Assembly (NCBI RefSeq): GCF_018130165.1
Contig: NZ_JAFCLZ010000002.1
Location: 417,686 to 481,685 of the forward strand
DNA: 64,000 nt
Direction: 5' to 3'
DNA from: Bradyrhizobium sp. JYMT SZCCT0180
GTDB taxonomy: Bacteria; Pseudomonadota; Alphaproteobacteria; Rhizobiales; Xanthobacteraceae
Position 1 is the stretch's first letter, and each line of letters starts with the position of its first letter. Below, piece after piece: positions 17,601-26,564 of this stretch. Under the pieces are notes generated by a model. It was not told the DNA's origin. It made no database searches and saw only the letters and a list, made by a program, of their open reading frames with translations. A program made the translations under genes and the position numbers.

Positions 17601-17846
17601 ATGAACGTATTTGTGCTCGCCGCCGGAATGATGGCCGTGATCCACTTGGTGGCGGGATGCCAGCGACCGCGTCTGGCCGTGATCGTTTCGGGCGTCCTAT
17701 GGCTGCTGTACGCCGTCTGGGAGCGTCAGGTGGCGACCGGCGCCCTGTGCGATGCAGACTGCAACATTCGCGTCGACCTTGTGTTCATCTTTCCCATATT
17801 GGCGCTCGCAACCCTCTCCGCCTACCAGTCGTACAACCGGACATGA
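17601..17846 (+). CDS. small membrane protein, two to three helices, unknown
   Basis: 81 residues from the ATG at 17601, with GGGAG at a seven-base gap. Hydrophobic segments are at about 2-20 (MNVFVLAAGMMAVIHLVAG), 27-44 (AVIVSGVLWLLYAVWE) and 60-76 (DLVFIFPILALATLSAYQ). A CDADC motif sits between the second and third segments, on the loop likely to face the periplasm. This pattern resembles small uncharacterised rhizobial membrane proteins. No operon partner: the coiled-coil gene upstream is divergent and repeat DNA lies downstream. Confidence 0.6.
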   Translation: MNVFVLAAGMMAVIHLVAGCQRPRLAVIVSGVLWLLYAVWERQVATGALCDADCNIRVDLVFIFPILALATLSAYQSYNRT

Positions 17847-18049
17847 CGCGCACGGTGAAATCGGGTTATTGCACCCGCAAATCTTGCGATGACGGATCGG
17901 GAGAGCTTTCACGTCCGCTTCGGGTCAATCGCGTCGGTTTGACCTGCGTCGACTACTTCCGGCTTCCATCCAACACCGGCCATACCATGGCACTTAGGTC
18001 GTTTGCGCTGAGGCCCGGACTCTCTTGCCCCGCTGCTTCGCCGGCCGCG

Positions 18050-18548
18050 TGCGACAAAGTAACCCGACGGGCAAATCACTTCCGATTTACGGAATTTGTG
18101 TCAAGCCCAAAATAAAAAATATTTCTGTTTACCAGAATGAAAATCAGGTGCATACATTCGGCCATCCCGTCCTACTCAGAAGGGCGTCGGCCGTCGTCAC
18201 GGACGTTGGACGGGATGCGGTGGACGCTGGTTTACGCCTCGACGACGGCGTGGATAAGCGTACGGCAAAACCGTGTGGTCCTGGCGCCCGTTGCTGGCGT
18301 CAAGCCGTCGGCTAGGCGCAAGCTGAACCGGTGGTGACGGAGTCAACCAAGAACTCGTCTCCGGGGAGATCACGGCATAAGCCGTAAAGCCATTGCGCAG
18401 GGAAGGCCGGGTGTTCTCCGCTGCCCTGTATGCTCGTGTGCAGCCCACTTAGTGCAAACCGCACACGAGACCGCGGGTGCAGCGCGCACCCGGTCTTCCC
18501 TGCGCCCTCTCAATGAGAGGGCGGGAAGTTTCTGGCAAAGCTCGGGCG
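18050..18548 (+). repeat. long dispersed repeat, first copy
   Basis: From tgcgacaaa at 18050 to at least 18220 the sequence matches the right edge of the window (63821-64000) with scattered differences. The most conserved segment is ccatcccgtcctactcagaa and the following ggcgtcggccgtcgtcac. The first copy continues to about 18548 with further sequence I recognise as widespread intergenic repeat in Bradyrhizobium, including ccgcgggtgcagcgcgcacc, which forms a hairpin. Short frames inside it are artefacts. No transposase is seen. Confidence 0.7.
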
Positions 18549-18585
18549 CAATGCGTCGCGAGAATGCTAACCCATACTCAGTTGT

Positions 18586-18708
18586 CGTCACCCGCCCGAG
18601 TGCGCAATTGCGCACGGGGGGCGGGTGATCCAGTATCCCAGAGACGCCGATGATTGAACCGATAGGCCGCGGCGTACTGGATCCCCGCCTGCGCGGGGAT
18701 GACATTGG
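18586..18708. repeat. bipartite palindromic (REP-like) element
   Basis: Arms TCACCCGCCC (18588-18597) and GGGCGGGTGA (18619-18628) enclose a perfect 14-bp palindrome TGCGCAATTGCGCA (18601-18614). A second part, ending near 18708, pairs ATCCAGTA with TACTGGAT and closes with the hairpin ATCCCCGCCTGCGCGGGGAT. This is the form of short dispersed palindromes common in Bradyrhizobium genomes. Confidence 0.65.
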
Positions 18709-18894
18709 AGGAGGCTGCAATACTGCCCCCACAAACCCGGCCGATTTCGGCCAAAACCTTATACCTAACAAACCCGTAATGGCCCGGGCCGAAACCGCCT
18801 TGATCCGACCAAAAAGCCGTTGTTGGTTGGCCGTGCCGGAGCCCGGGACGCCGATTCACCTGAATTTGGCTGATGATAGCGAGAAGGATCGCAA

Positions 18895-20238
18895 ATGCGC
18901 AGGAATCTCACCTTTCTCCTCGGCACGGTCACCGGCGCCTGTTTGACCTTTCTGGTCGCCGGACCGCAGGGGGCGCATCTGGTTGCTGCCGCCAAGGCTG
19001 CGGCCCGCACCGACGGAACCTATTCGCAGCTCAATCTGTTCGGTGACGTGTTCGAGCGCATTCGCGCCAGCTATGTCGAGAAGCCCGACGATTCCAAGCT
19101 GATGGAGGGCGCCATCAACGGCATGATCTCTTCGCTCGATCCGCATTCGCGCTACATGAATGCCAAGGGCTGGAGCGACATGCAGGAGACCACGCATGGC
19201 GAATTTGGCGGGCTAGGCATCGAGGTGACGATGGATGACGGCCTCGTCAAGGTGGTGGCGCCGATCGACGACACGCCCGCCGCCAAGGCCGGCATCATGT
19301 CGGGCGATCTGATCACGCAGATCGACGATGATTCCATTCAGGGCATGACGCTCGACCAGGCCGTCAGCAAGATGAAGGGGCCGGCCAACAGCAAGATCCG
19401 CCTGAAGATCGTTCGCAAGGGCGCAGACACGCCGGTCGAGGTCGCGATCGTTCGCGAAATCATCCGGGTGCGGCCGGTGCGCTTCCGCACCGAAGGCGGC
19501 GATATCGGCTACATCAGGATTACCAGCTTCAACGAGCAGACCACCGACGGCCTGCGCAAGGCGCTCGGTGAGATTACAAAGTCGATCCCGTCCGACAAGC
19601 TCGTCGGCTACGTCGTCGATCTGCGCAACAATCCGGGTGGCTTGCTCGATCAGGCGGTGTCGGTGTCGAGCGCTTTCATGGGGCGGGGCGAGGTGGTTTC
19701 GACCCGTGGCCGCACGCCGGAGGAAACCCAGCGTTTCGTCGCGCGCGGCGGCGATCTGACCAAAGGCAAGCCGCTCGTCGTGCTGATCAACGGCGGATCG
19801 GCATCGGCTTCGGAGATCGTGGCCGGCGCCTTGCGCGACCACAAGCGGGCCACCATCATCGGCACGCGTTCGTTCGGCAAGGGCTCGGTGCAGACGATTA
19901 TTCCGCTCGGCAAGTCCAACGGCGCGCTGGCATTGACGACCGCGCGCTATTTCACGCCGTCCGGAAAATCGATCCAGGCCCAGGGCGTCACGCCTGACAT
20001 CGAGGTGCTGCAGGACGTGCCGGACGAATTGAAGAACCGTGCCGAACTGAAGGGCGAAGCGTCGATGCGCGGCCATTTGGCAGGCGACGGCGCCGAGCAG
20101 ACCGGTTCGCAATCCTACGTGCCGCCGTCAGAAAAGGACGACAAGGCGCTCGGTGCCGCCTACAATCTGCTGCGCGGCGTCACCGTCAACGCCAATGCGC
20201 CGGCGGTCGCGTCGTCGAAGCGGGCGGTGCCGAACTAG
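18895..20238 (+). CDS. ctpA: S41 carboxy-terminal processing peptidase
   Basis: 447 residues. A single N-terminal signal/anchor (NLTFLLGTVTGACLTFLVAG) places it in the periplasm. Then come the helical cap (GDVFERIRASYVEKPDDSKL, INGMISSLDPHSRYM), a PDZ domain (about 95-175, GLVKVVAPIDDTPAAKAGI) and the protease core. The catalytic serine is in GGSASASEIVAGAL (about 302-306) and the lysine in GTRSFGKGSVQ (about 329), the Ser-Lys dyad of the family. It processes or degrades periplasmic proteins from unstructured C-termini, often peptidoglycan-associated ones. The length is normal. In related genomes a CtpA gene usually follows an EnvC-like murein hydrolase activator; here it follows about 1 kb of repeats, so it may be a second copy. 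Confidence 0.92.
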   Translation: MRRNLTFLLGTVTGACLTFLVAGPQGAHLVAAAKAAARTDGTYSQLNLFGDVFERIRASYVEKPDDSKLMEGAINGMISSLDPHSRYMNAKGWSDMQETTHGEFGGLGIEVTMDDGLVKVVAPIDDTPAAKAGIMSGDLITQIDDDSIQGMTLDQAVSKMKGPANSKIRLKIVRKGADTPVEVAIVREIIRVRPVRFRTEGGDIGYIRITSFNEQTTDGLRKALGEITKSIPSDKLVGYVVDLRNNPGGLLDQAVSVSSAFMGRGEVVSTRGRTPEETQRFVARGGDLTKGKPLVVLINGGSASASEIVAGALRDHKRATIIGTRSFGKGSVQTIIPLGKSNGALALTTARYFTPSGKSIQAQGVTPDIEVLQDVPDELKNRAELKGEASMRGHLAGDGAEQTGSQSYVPPSEKDDKALGAAYNLLRGVTVNANAPAVASSKRAVPN

Positions 20239-20262
20239 CGCGTTCTCAACGAGAAGACCCGT

Positions 20263-22986
20263 CTAGGCGGCGGGCTTGCGCCTGCGGGAACTCACTGGGC
20301 TCGCGGCGGCAGGCATCGGCCGGTGCGCGAGCAGCAGGGGCTTGATGTCGGCGCCGGGTCGTGGCGGGCTGAACAGATAGCCCTGCATCTCCGAACAGCC
20401 GAGCGCGCGCAGCAATTCACGCTGCTGCTCGGTCTCGACGCCTTCCGCCGTCGTCGTCATGTGGCGCGCGGCGGCGATGTTCACGACAGCCTCGACGATG
20501 CTGGCGGACCCTTCCGGCTCGGCGATATCGGTGACGAAGCAGCGGTCGATCTTGATCTTGTCGAACGGGAAGCGCTTCAGATAGCTCAGCGAGGAATAGC
20601 CGGTCCCGAAATCGTCGAGCGCTATCCTGACGCCGATGGCGCGAAGCTGGTGCAGGATGGCAAGCGCCGCTTCGTCGTCGCGGATCAGCACCGCTTCGGT
20701 GATCTCAAGTTCCAGCCGGCCCGCGGCCAGGCCCGACGCCCCAAGGGCCGCCATCACCTTCAGCGCCAGCGTGCCGCTCTTGAACTGTACCGGCGAGACG
20801 TTGACCGCAAGACGGACATCGTCCGGCCAGGTCGCGGCCTCGGCGCACGCCGTGGTCAGCACCCACTCGCCGAGCTGATTGATCAGGCCGGTCTCTTCGG
20901 CGATCGGCACGAAGTCGGCCGGCGAGATGATGCCGCGCTGCGGATGGCGCCAGCGCACCAGCGCTTCACAGCCGGTGATCCTGCCGTCCCGCAGGTCCAG
21001 ACACGGCTGGTAATAAACCTCGAAGCCGCCGTCGACGATGGCCTGTCGCAGGTCCATTTCCAGCACGCGGCGGGCGCGCACCTGGGCGTCCATTTCCGGC
21101 CGGAAGAAGCGATGGGTGCGGCGGCCGGCGGCCTTGGCGGCGTACATCGCCAGATCCGCGTTCTTCAGGATCTGGTCGACGTCAGAACCGTCCTGCGGCG
21201 CCAGCGCGATACCGATGGAGGCGTCGGTGGTCACGTGATGGCCGAGGCATTCGTAGGGAGCGCGGATCGCATCGTAGATGCGGTGGACGAGTTCGGTGAC
21301 CTCGTTAGCGCCCGTCACCCCGGTCTGCACGATGGCGAATTCGTCGCCGCCGAGCCTCGCCACGAAATCGGTCTCGCGCACGCAAGCACGGAGGCTGACC
21401 GCGACGGCCTTGAGCAACTCGTCGCCGACCATGTGTCCGAGCGAGTCGTTGATGCTCTTGAACTCGTCGATGTCGATATAGAGCACGGCAAGCTGCCGGT
21501 CGGCCGCGACGTGAGGCAATTCCTGCTTGAGTTGTTCGTGGAACAGCGTGCGGTTCGGCAGGTCGGTCAGCGCGTCGTAATGGGCGAGGTGGGTGATGCG
21601 CTCCTCGGCCTGGCGTTGTTCGGTAACGTCTTCATGGGTCGCCACCCATCCGCCGTCCGCCAGCGGTTCGTTGACGACCTGGACCGAACGTCCGTCGGGC
21701 GTCGTGATGATCATCGCGTTGCGCTGCCCGACGTCGCGCAGCACCCGCACGACATAGCGGTCGACGTCGCCGGTAAACGATCCGGTCTGTTTTCGATGCG
21801 CGATCACGTCGCGGAAACTGCAGCCCGGCTTCACGATCTCGGCCGACAGGCCGTACATGTCGAGGTAGCGCTGGTTGCAAATGACGAGGCGCTGCGAAGA
21901 ATCGAACAGCAGCAGGCCTTGCGTCATGTTGTTGACGGCGGTGTCGAGCCGCAGTTTTTCCAGCGTCAGCCGCTGCTGCGACGCGCGATGCTGCTGCAAG
22001 AGCTTGCGCACCACCAGGAACAGCAGGATGGCGATCGCCGCCACGGACAATCCGGCCACCGCGATCAGGATGGAGATTTGCGCGCGCCAGTCGGCCAGCG
22101 CCGCCGCGGTGGTCGTCGCTGCGACGATCACGATCGGAAATTTGCTCAGCGCGCGCGAGGAGATCACCCGGTGCTCGCCGTCGAGCGGGCTGGTCAGACG
22201 GGAGGTGGTATTGGCGCGCTCGAACACAAGCCGCTGGCTGGCCGGGCCGGACTTGAAGTTCTTGCCGATCATCTCGGCGACATGCGGATAACGGGCGAGC
22301 AGCGTGCCGTCGCGGTGGTGCATGGCGATCGCGGCATCCGATCCGAGCGCCACCGAAGCGAAGAATTTCTCGAAATTGGCGGGTTCGATGCCGCGGCCGA
22401 TGGCGCCGAGGAATTCGCCGTTCGGCCCCGTGACCTTGCGCGCGATCACTGTGGTCCAGACGCCGGTGACACGGCTGTAGACCGGCTCGATCACCACGGT
22501 CGGCGATTCCGGCCCGGACTTGAAGGTCTTGAAATAGGCCCGGTCCGCGACGTTGACGGGCGGGGCGGGCCAGGCCGCCGACGAATTGATCAGTCTGCCC
22601 TCGACGTCGAAGACGTTGACGCCGCCGACATAGGACACCGCCTCGATCTTGGACTTCAGCATCAGATGGATTTCCTCGCTCGACATCCGGCGCCGGAAAT
22701 GTTCCGTCGTCGTGATCAAGCTGGATCGGATGAAGCTGATCAGGTCCTTCTGGACCACCTCCAAATCCTCGAGTTGCTGGTCGAAATGGCGGGCCAGCAG
22801 CAGCACGGTGTTTTCCAGCTCGCGCTCGCTGTTGCGCAGCGCGCGTTCGCGGAAATTGCCGGCCATGATGGTCGCGCCGATCGCGATCGCGGCGATCAGC
22901 AGCACGCCGCCCAGGATCAGCCATCGGATCGGACCGCCGCGAAAGATCGGCTTGATCGTGAATGAGGCGGTGTTGACTGAACCCAT
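20263..22986 (-). CDS. membrane-bound Cache-PAS-GGDEF-EAL cyclic-di-GMP protein
   Basis: 907 residues. Membrane segments at about 24-46 and 305-325 flank a periplasmic Cache-type sensor (FDVEGRLINSSAAW, DRAYFKTFKSGPESPTVVIE). A PAS domain (about 340-455, AVNNMTQGLLLFDSSQRLVI) leads to a GGDEF domain with an intact active site (ARLGGDEFAIV) and an EAL domain with intact signature residues (GCEALVRWRHP, DDFGTGYSSLSYLKRFPFDK). Both diguanylate cyclase and phosphodiesterase activities are therefore possible; which dominates cannot be read from sequence. These proteins set c-di-GMP levels controlling motility and biofilm. It converges with the protease gene and is probably monocistronic. Confidence 0.93.
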   Translation of the reverse strand: MGSVNTASFTIKPIFRGGPIRWLILGGVLLIAAIAIGATIMAGNFRERALRNSERELENTVLLLARHFDQQLEDLEVVQKDLISFIRSSLITTTEHFRRRMSSEEIHLMLKSKIEAVSYVGGVNVFDVEGRLINSSAAWPAPPVNVADRAYFKTFKSGPESPTVVIEPVYSRVTGVWTTVIARKVTGPNGEFLGAIGRGIEPANFEKFFASVALGSDAAIAMHHRDGTLLARYPHVAEMIGKNFKSGPASQRLVFERANTTSRLTSPLDGEHRVISSRALSKFPIVIVAATTTAAALADWRAQISILIAVAGLSVAAIAILLFLVVRKLLQQHRASQQRLTLEKLRLDTAVNNMTQGLLLFDSSQRLVICNQRYLDMYGLSAEIVKPGCSFRDVIAHRKQTGSFTGDVDRYVVRVLRDVGQRNAMIITTPDGRSVQVVNEPLADGGWVATHEDVTEQRQAEERITHLAHYDALTDLPNRTLFHEQLKQELPHVAADRQLAVLYIDIDEFKSINDSLGHMVGDELLKAVAVSLRACVRETDFVARLGGDEFAIVQTGVTGANEVTELVHRIYDAIRAPYECLGHHVTTDASIGIALAPQDGSDVDQILKNADLAMYAAKAAGRRTHRFFRPEMDAQVRARRVLEMDLRQAIVDGGFEVYYQPCLDLRDGRITGCEALVRWRHPQRGIISPADFVPIAEETGLINQLGEWVLTTACAEAATWPDDVRLAVNVSPVQFKSGTLALKVMAALGASGLAAGRLELEITEAVLIRDDEAALAILHQLRAIGVRIALDDFGTGYSSLSYLKRFPFDKIKIDRCFVTDIAEPEGSASIVEAVVNIAAARHMTTTAEGVETEQQRELLRALGCSEMQGYLFSPPRPGADIKPLLLAHRPMPAAASPVSSRRRKPAA

Positions 22987-23144
22987 TGAACGAGATCGCT
23001 GCCAGGAATTAATCCCGGAAGCAGTGTTGCGTACTTCCGGCCCGGCACTGTGCTACCGCGCCGAGATGGAATTGACGTTAGCAAGTCTGGTTAACGAAAC
23101 GTTAGCCGGGTAGTGAGGGCTGCCGGTGACAACCTCGGCAGGGC

Positions 23145-24398
23145 CTAGTTCCGGGGTGCGTGGACTGGGCGGAACATGATTGCAATGATCGCGGCGGCGA
23201 TGATGTTGGCGGCGACGCCGGCCAGGATCGGCAGCGTATAATCACCCGTGAGATCGAATGCGTAGCCGGCGGTGCTGGGACCAATCAGGGTGCCGAACGC
23301 GACGCTGGTGTAGAGGATGCCGATAATGCCGCTGACGTTGCGTCCGCCGAAATAATCCATCACCACGGCCGGAAGCACGGCGACCCAGGCGCCGTAGATC
23401 ATGCCGTAGACGAAGGCGAAGCCGGCGAGCTGCCAGAAATTCGTCGAGACCAGCCAGATCGCCAGCGCGCCTGCCATGCCGATGAAGAGCAGCAGCAGAG
23501 CGGTCGGGCGGCCGATCCGGTCGGCGAGCCCGCCGAGGAAGAAGCGGCCGGCGGTAGAACCGATGCCGATGACACCGAGCAGCAGCACCGCGGAGGAGGC
23601 CGCAACGCCGTGATCCCCGGCATAGGGAACGAGGTGCACGAACGGCACGAACAGGCCGAACGAGCAGATCAGGCAGGCGGCATAAAGCGCAACGAAGTGC
23701 GGTGAGCGGATCGCCTCGCTGACCGTGGCGCCCTGCGCCTGCGCCGGGATCGCACCCGGCAGGACCGGATCGCCGTCGGGGTTGAGACCGCGCGCGCGAG
23801 GATCGTTCTCCAGCAGCAGCGCCATCCCGCCGCCAACGACAGCGGCGATGGCGCCGAGCGCCAGGTAAGCGCCGCGCCATCCCAGCGTCTCGATCAGGAG
23901 CGTCGCCAGCGGCGGCATCACCAGTGTGCCAACGCCGATGCCGCTCACGGCAAGACCGGAGGCAAAGCCGCGCCGCCGCACGAACCACCGCTGCACCGCG
24001 CCGACCGCGGGCACATAGGCGCAGCCGATGCCAAGTCCGACACCGAGCCCGTAAGCGGCATAGACCTCGAGCAAATTGCGTGCGGCAGCCGCCGCGGCGA
24101 GCCCGAGGCCGATCAGCAGCATGCCTGCCAGCGCGAGGCGGCGGGAGCCGTAGCAGTCGGCGAGGGGGCCGCTGACGATGCCGAGGGCAAAATAGAGAAA
24201 GCCCGCGAGCGAAAACACCAGCGAGACCGAGCCGCGCGAGGCGCCGAAATCGCGCTGCAGCGGCTCCAGGAACGCGCTGAACGTATAGGCGCAGCCGAAA
24301 CCGACAAAGGTTACGGCGAATGCGGCGGCCACGACGAACCAGCCGTAGAAGATGCGGGAGTTGGGCAGCGCGGATTGGATACTCACGATTGCCTCCAC
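23145..24398 (-). CDS. MFS transporter (OFA/monocarboxylate-type)
   Basis: 417 residues with twelve predicted membrane helices. Typical MFS signatures include GPLADCYGSRRLALAG in the loop between helices 2 and 3 and GGLADRIGRPTALLL in the equivalent C-terminal loop. The N-terminus FYGWFVVAAAFAVTFVGFG is characteristic of OFA/monocarboxylate porters, which carry small organic acids. Its start lies inside the end of the amidase gene (16-bp overlap, 24383-24398), implying translational coupling. The amidase would release a carboxylate that this transporter might move, or the transporter might import the amide; both are inference. Confidence 0.88.
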   Translation of the reverse strand: MEAIVSIQSALPNSRIFYGWFVVAAAFAVTFVGFGCAYTFSAFLEPLQRDFGASRGSVSLVFSLAGFLYFALGIVSGPLADCYGSRRLALAGMLLIGLGLAAAAAARNLLEVYAAYGLGVGLGIGCAYVPAVGAVQRWFVRRRGFASGLAVSGIGVGTLVMPPLATLLIETLGWRGAYLALGAIAAVVGGGMALLLENDPRARGLNPDGDPVLPGAIPAQAQGATVSEAIRSPHFVALYAACLICSFGLFVPFVHLVPYAGDHGVAASSAVLLLGVIGIGSTAGRFFLGGLADRIGRPTALLLLFIGMAGALAIWLVSTNFWQLAGFAFVYGMIYGAWVAVLPAVVMDYFGGRNVSGIIGILYTSVAFGTLIGPSTAGYAFDLTGDYTLPILAGVAANIIAAAIIAIMFRPVHAPRN

Positions 24399-25804
24399 GG
24401 GCTCGGAGCGGGATGGCGACGGTGCCAGGATGTGATCCTCTGGAAGGCTGCGCCGGCGCGTATCAGCGTGGCTTCGTCCAGATGCGCCGCCACAAGCTGA
24501 AATGCGATCGGCAATCCGTTTGCCGAGAAGCCGCCGGGCAACGTGATAGTGGGATGGCCGGTCATGTTGAAGGGGCAGGTGTATTCCTGCAGCCTGGCAA
24601 TCAGGTCAGGCTGCTCGCCGAGCGTCTTGATCATGGCGAGGGTCAGGGGCGGAAATGGGTGTACCGGAATTAGCAGCACATCGACGGTCTCGAACAGCGA
24701 TGTGACCCGGCCGCGCAATTCCAGTCGCCGCAGCAGTATTTTCTGGTAGTCCAGCCCAGATAGCGCGCGACCTGTCTCGACGACGGAGGCGAGAACGGGA
24801 CCGTATTCGTGCTTGCGCGCCGGATAGGTTGCTTCGTGCGCGACCGCGGCTTCCACCGCGCAGTTCGGAACCCAATCGGCGACGGCTTGCTTCACGTCGG
24901 GAAACTGCAGGTCGACGATATCAGCACCCTGCACACGCATGACCTCCATCGCTTCCCCGAGCACCCGCTGGGTTGCATGGTCCACGCCGTCGATGCTCCA
25001 TCTCGCGTCGAACCCAATCCGCAGGCCGCGCACATCCTGCTCGGCCGCGGCGAGATAGTCGGGCACGGGATCGGGGACGGCCGTTGGATCGGCGCGGTCG
25101 GGTCCGGCGATGACGCCGAGCATCGCGCCGGCATCCGCTGCGCTCCGGGTGATGGTCCCGATATGGTCCAGGGTCGCTGCGAGTTCGAACACGCCGTGGC
25201 GGCTGACGCGTCCCCAGGTTGGCTTCAACCCGGTCAGGCCATTGGCGGCGCACGGCCATCGGATCGAGCCACCGGTATCGGAGGCGAGCGAGCCGTAACA
25301 AAGCCCTGCCGCCGTTGCGACCGCCGAGCCGCTCGACGAAATGCCCGGCCAATAATCAGCACTCCAGGGATTTTTTGGCGGTGTCACTGACGGGTGGTGG
25401 TCGGAATAGGCGCCTTCGGTAAGTTGCAGCTTGCCCAGCACCACCGCGCCGGCTTCCTTCAGGCGGCGCACCACGCTCGCGTCCTGATCGGGACGGAAAT
25501 CGCGATGGACGGCGGTACCCGCGGCCGTCGGAACACCCTTGGTCCAGAACAGGTCCTTGAGCGCAATCGGGACGCCATGCAGCGGCCCACGATAGCGTCC
25601 TGCAGCAATCTCGGCGTGCGCCGTTTCGGCCTGGGCCATCGCGGCATCGGCCATCACCTGGACGTAGCTGGCGAGTTCGCCATCCAAGGCGGCGATGCGG
25701 TCGAGGTGCGCGCGCGTGACTTCCACCGACGAAATCCGGCGCGTCCTGATGCGCGCCGCAATCTGCGTGAGCTCGAGGTAATGCAAATCCGCGGTGGTAT
25801 CCAT
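24383..25804 (-). CDS. amidase-signature family hydrolase
   Basis: 473 residues from the ATG at 25804, with GGAGG at a six-base gap. The amidase-signature triad is visible: Lys in PIALKDLFWTKG (about 82), cis-Ser in PGISSSGSAVATAAG (about 154) and the nucleophile Ser in SDTGGSIRWPCAANG (about 178). The C-terminus has FNMTGHPTITLPGGFSANGL, also typical. It hydrolyses an amide to carboxylate and ammonia; the sequence does not fix the substrate. GatA is unlikely because gatB and gatC are absent and the protein pairs with a transporter. It is first in an operon with the MFS gene and divergent from a CGNR regulator. Confidence 0.9.
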   Translation of the reverse strand: MDTTADLHYLELTQIAARIRTRRISSVEVTRAHLDRIAALDGELASYVQVMADAAMAQAETAHAEIAAGRYRGPLHGVPIALKDLFWTKGVPTAAGTAVHRDFRPDQDASVVRRLKEAGAVVLGKLQLTEGAYSDHHPSVTPPKNPWSADYWPGISSSGSAVATAAGLCYGSLASDTGGSIRWPCAANGLTGLKPTWGRVSRHGVFELAATLDHIGTITRSAADAGAMLGVIAGPDRADPTAVPDPVPDYLAAAEQDVRGLRIGFDARWSIDGVDHATQRVLGEAMEVMRVQGADIVDLQFPDVKQAVADWVPNCAVEAAVAHEATYPARKHEYGPVLASVVETGRALSGLDYQKILLRRLELRGRVTSLFETVDVLLIPVHPFPPLTLAMIKTLGEQPDLIARLQEYTCPFNMTGHPTITLPGGFSANGLPIAFQLVAAHLDEATLIRAGAAFQRITSWHRRHPAPSPWRQS

Positions 25805-25867
25805 TCTCTGCCTCCGTCATCGACACGGTCGGAATCGGATCAGCGTCCGACACTCGTATATTAGTTA

Positions 25868-25917
25868 TACTGGTGTCTATTGCTGTCAACCGGTAAATCT
25901 GCTTTACTGGTGTTTAT
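25868..25917. promoter_or_regulatory. candidate operator between amidase operon and CGNR regulator
   Basis: TACTGGTGTCTAT (25868-25880) recurs as TACTGGTGTTTAT (25905-25917), 37 bp later. In addition ACCGGTAAA (25889-25897) and TTTACTGGT (25903-25911) form an inverted repeat with one mismatch. The second copy covers the start codon of the regulator, so binding would block its own translation start or transcription. This arrangement suits autorepression plus control of the divergent operon. Confidence 0.5.
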
Positions 25918-26506
25918 GTCGCGGGAATCAAAAAAGTTCGGCGTTCCGGACGATCTGGCCAATCTCTATGATTTCGCCAATACGCTCGACGTCAGGCACT
26001 TCACGCATCACGGCGTGCCGCATCCGCAAGGCGATGAACTGACCAGCGCGCGGGAGCTCGCGAGCTGGATGTCGCAGCGCGGGCTGGCGCCCACCAGTGC
26101 GAAGCTCACGCCGGCGATGTTTGCAACCGTGATCGAACTGCGGACGTTGGTGCGCGACTATCTGCAGTGCGATCCGCTCGAGCGGCACGCAAACAAGGAT
26201 GCAGCTCGTGCGCTGGGCAAAACGCTGAGGTATTTTCCGTTGGTCGTGGCCGCAGGGGATGACGGCATGGTGCTGCGGGCGGCGCGTGAAGATGCGCTCG
26301 CAGGACTGTCGCCGATTGTCGCAGAACTCTATGACGGCTCCAGAAATGGAACGCTGGATCGGCTTAAAATGTGCGCGTCTGACGAATGCCGCCGGGTGTT
26401 CTTCGACCGCTCGAAACCATCGACGCGGCGCTGGTGCATGTCATCGCTGTGCGGGAACCGGATGAAGACACGCAGCTATCGCGAGCGGCAACGCAACGCC
26501 GGATAA
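25916..26506 (+). CDS. CGNR zinc-finger (ABATE domain) putative regulator
   Basis: 196 residues from the ATG at 25916. The N-terminal part (about 10-140) matches the ABATE stress-induced domain pattern, with DLANLYDFANTLDVRHF and LRTLVRDYLQCD. The C-terminal zinc-finger has CASDECRRVFFDRSKPSTRR followed by WCMSSLCGNRMKTRSYRERQ, with Cys spacing CX4C...CX4C and the diagnostic CGNR. Proteins of this type are thought to bind DNA as regulators of neighbouring catabolic genes. It is divergent from the amidase-MFS operon, with repeated sites in the gap, which supports local control. There is no good ribosome-binding site ahead of the ATG, so the transcript may be near leaderless. Confidence 0.85.
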   Translation: MSRESKKFGVPDDLANLYDFANTLDVRHFTHHGVPHPQGDELTSARELASWMSQRGLAPTSAKLTPAMFATVIELRTLVRDYLQCDPLERHANKDAARALGKTLRYFPLVVAAGDDGMVLRAAREDALAGLSPIVAELYDGSRNGTLDRLKMCASDECRRVFFDRSKPSTRRWCMSSLCGNRMKTRSYRERQRNAG

Positions 26507-26564
26507 ATCATTGTGACCCGTGATTAGGTCACGACCGGCGGACTGAACGGTGTCTTCTCGCCGA

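Noticed and set aside
18137..18337. 66-codon frame inside the dispersed repeat
   Set aside because: Similar frames are often annotated in Bradyrhizobium only because the repeat happens to be open; it is better described as repeat DNA.
18050..18708. Possible CRISPR array or insertion sequence
   Set aside because: The repeats are not regularly spaced short units and no transposase or cas gene is present.
20323..22965. 880-codon plus-strand frame opposite the GGDEF/EAL gene
   Set aside because: Although long, it lacks any motif and is rich in Arg/Asp/Gly; the opposite strand has intact GGDEF and EAL motifs.
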